Made by a program: the position numbers and the translations under genes
The notes under the pieces: generated by a model
The model's input: the letters and a program-made list of their open reading frames with translations, nothing else
Databases searched by the model: none
What the model was told of the DNA's origin: nothing
In this document: in pieces, positions 29,452-29,848 of the stretch
How positions within the stretch are numbered: the stretch's first letter is position 1
Layout: each line of letters opens with the position of its first letter
Assembly (NCBI GenBank): GCA_964484045.1
Contig: CAZAEP010000007.1
Coordinates: forward strand, 1 to 29,848
Direction: 5' to 3'
DNA: 29,848 nucleotides
From: J134 sp964484045
GTDB lineage: Bacteria; Pseudomonadota; Alphaproteobacteria; Sphingomonadales; Rhodothalassiaceae

Positions 29452-29848
29452 TCAGGCCGCGGTTCGCACCGTGCCTTGCGGATAGCGCAGCAGCGGGCGG
29501 TCGGCTCCGGCGTAGCGACGGACGTTCTGAAGGCCTGCCGGGGTGACTTCGACACGAAAGGCGCCGATCCGGTCTCGCCCCAGTTTCTGCGGCAATCCGA
29601 GCGGGCGGATGTTCCATCCGCACTCCAGGCAATAGGGTATGATCGCCATACCGACGACGAAGGTGAGCGCTTCGATGCCGAAAAGGAGTGCGGATTCGAT
29701 GAGGCCGCAGAAGATCTGGCGGAGCAGCAGGAGACGCGAATTGCGATCCGTGATCTGCGGGTCCGTGCAATAGCGCGAGACCTCCCAGATGCTCTCGCCC
29801 TGGGGCACGCCACCCGCGCAGAGATGCGAAAAGTGGTCGCCCATGAGA
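29452..29848 (-). CDS. LuxI-type acyl-homoserine-lactone synthase (3' part, cut by window edge)
   Basis: The last 130 or so residues of an autoinducer synthase; the N-terminal part is outside the window. IWEVSRYCTDP matches the conserved WExSRF-V segment of LuxI proteins. LLLRQIFCGLIESALLFGIEALTFVVG and ECGWNIRPLGLPQKLGRDRIGAFRVEVTP match the C-terminal half that binds the acyl donor. The Met at 29844 lies in the middle of the family and is not a start; the frame stays open to the edge. The enzyme makes a homoserine-lactone signal from S-adenosylmethionine and an acyl-ACP or acyl-CoA. Any luxR partner must lie beyond the window. Confidence 0.82.
   Translation of the reverse strand, partial: LMGDHFSHLCAGGVPQGESIWEVSRYCTDPQITDRNSRLLLLRQIFCGLIESALLFGIEALTFVVGMAIIPYCLECGWNIRPLGLPQKLGRDRIGAFRVEVTPAGLQNVRRYAGADRPLLRYPQGTVRTAA

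Noticed and set aside
29452..29844. Complete 130-residue protein starting at the ATG at 29844
   Set aside because: The first residues already lie inside the LuxI fold (just before the WExSRY segment), so the true start is outside the window.

Overview
The window is GC-rich (roughly two thirds G+C by eye), densely packed bacterial chromosome. The gene set points to an alphaproteobacterium: a Caulobacter-like sphingolipid locus, an ECF sigma/anti-sigma pair with GGAAG-N17-CGTT promoters, a translationally attenuated leuA, and a LuxI-type signal synthase. I cannot name the genus. I saw no tRNA, rRNA, insertion sequence, phage gene or CRISPR array.

Region 1 (1-5400): on the minus strand lie two adjacent cysteine desulfurases followed by an adrenodoxin-type [2Fe-2S] ferredoxin, an Fe-S/sulfur-transfer operon. 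A small alpha/beta hydrolase faces it. Next comes leuA, preceded by what looks like a complete attenuator: promoter, leader peptide beginning at the predicted transcription start, Leu/Ile control codons, an exact 8-bp antiterminator and a terminator.

Region 2 (5400-9810): an envelope-stress-like module. It holds a secreted charged repeat protein, an outer-membrane beta-barrel-like protein, an S8 (subtilisin-like) protease, and a divergent ECF sigma factor with its membrane anti-sigma factor. Three of these units carry the same promoter motif, GGAAG-N17-CGTT.

Region 3 (9870-14450): proB-proA (proline synthesis), an AlaC-like aminotransferase, and recX. Between alaC and recX is an excellent sigma-54 promoter with two upstream dyads exactly 42 bp apart, leading to a 36-residue membrane microprotein.

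Region 4 (14450-27050): a sphingolipid factory. Synthesis genes are an acyl-AMP ligase, a ceramide-reductase-type SDR, a dedicated acyl carrier protein, serine palmitoyltransferase, and (at the far end) a bacterial ceramide synthase-like GNAT protein. Head-group genes on the opposite strand are a DUF2141 protein, a GGDGT lipid (ceramide) kinase, and a nucleotidyltransferase in which I recognise Tam41 (CDP-diacylglycerol synthase)-like motifs. Transport genes are an LptF-like/LptG-like permease pair and a MOP-family flippase, overlapping in one operon. Together they suggest that ceramide is made, phosphorylated, possibly CTP-activated, decorated, flipped and exported.

Region 5 (27050-29848): a Sel1-repeat secreted protein and a DUF502 membrane protein are divergent. 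At the right edge is the 3' part of a LuxI-type acyl-homoserine-lactone synthase followed by a PhyH-family dioxygenase and a coupled 64-residue protein, suggesting a chemically modified quorum signal.
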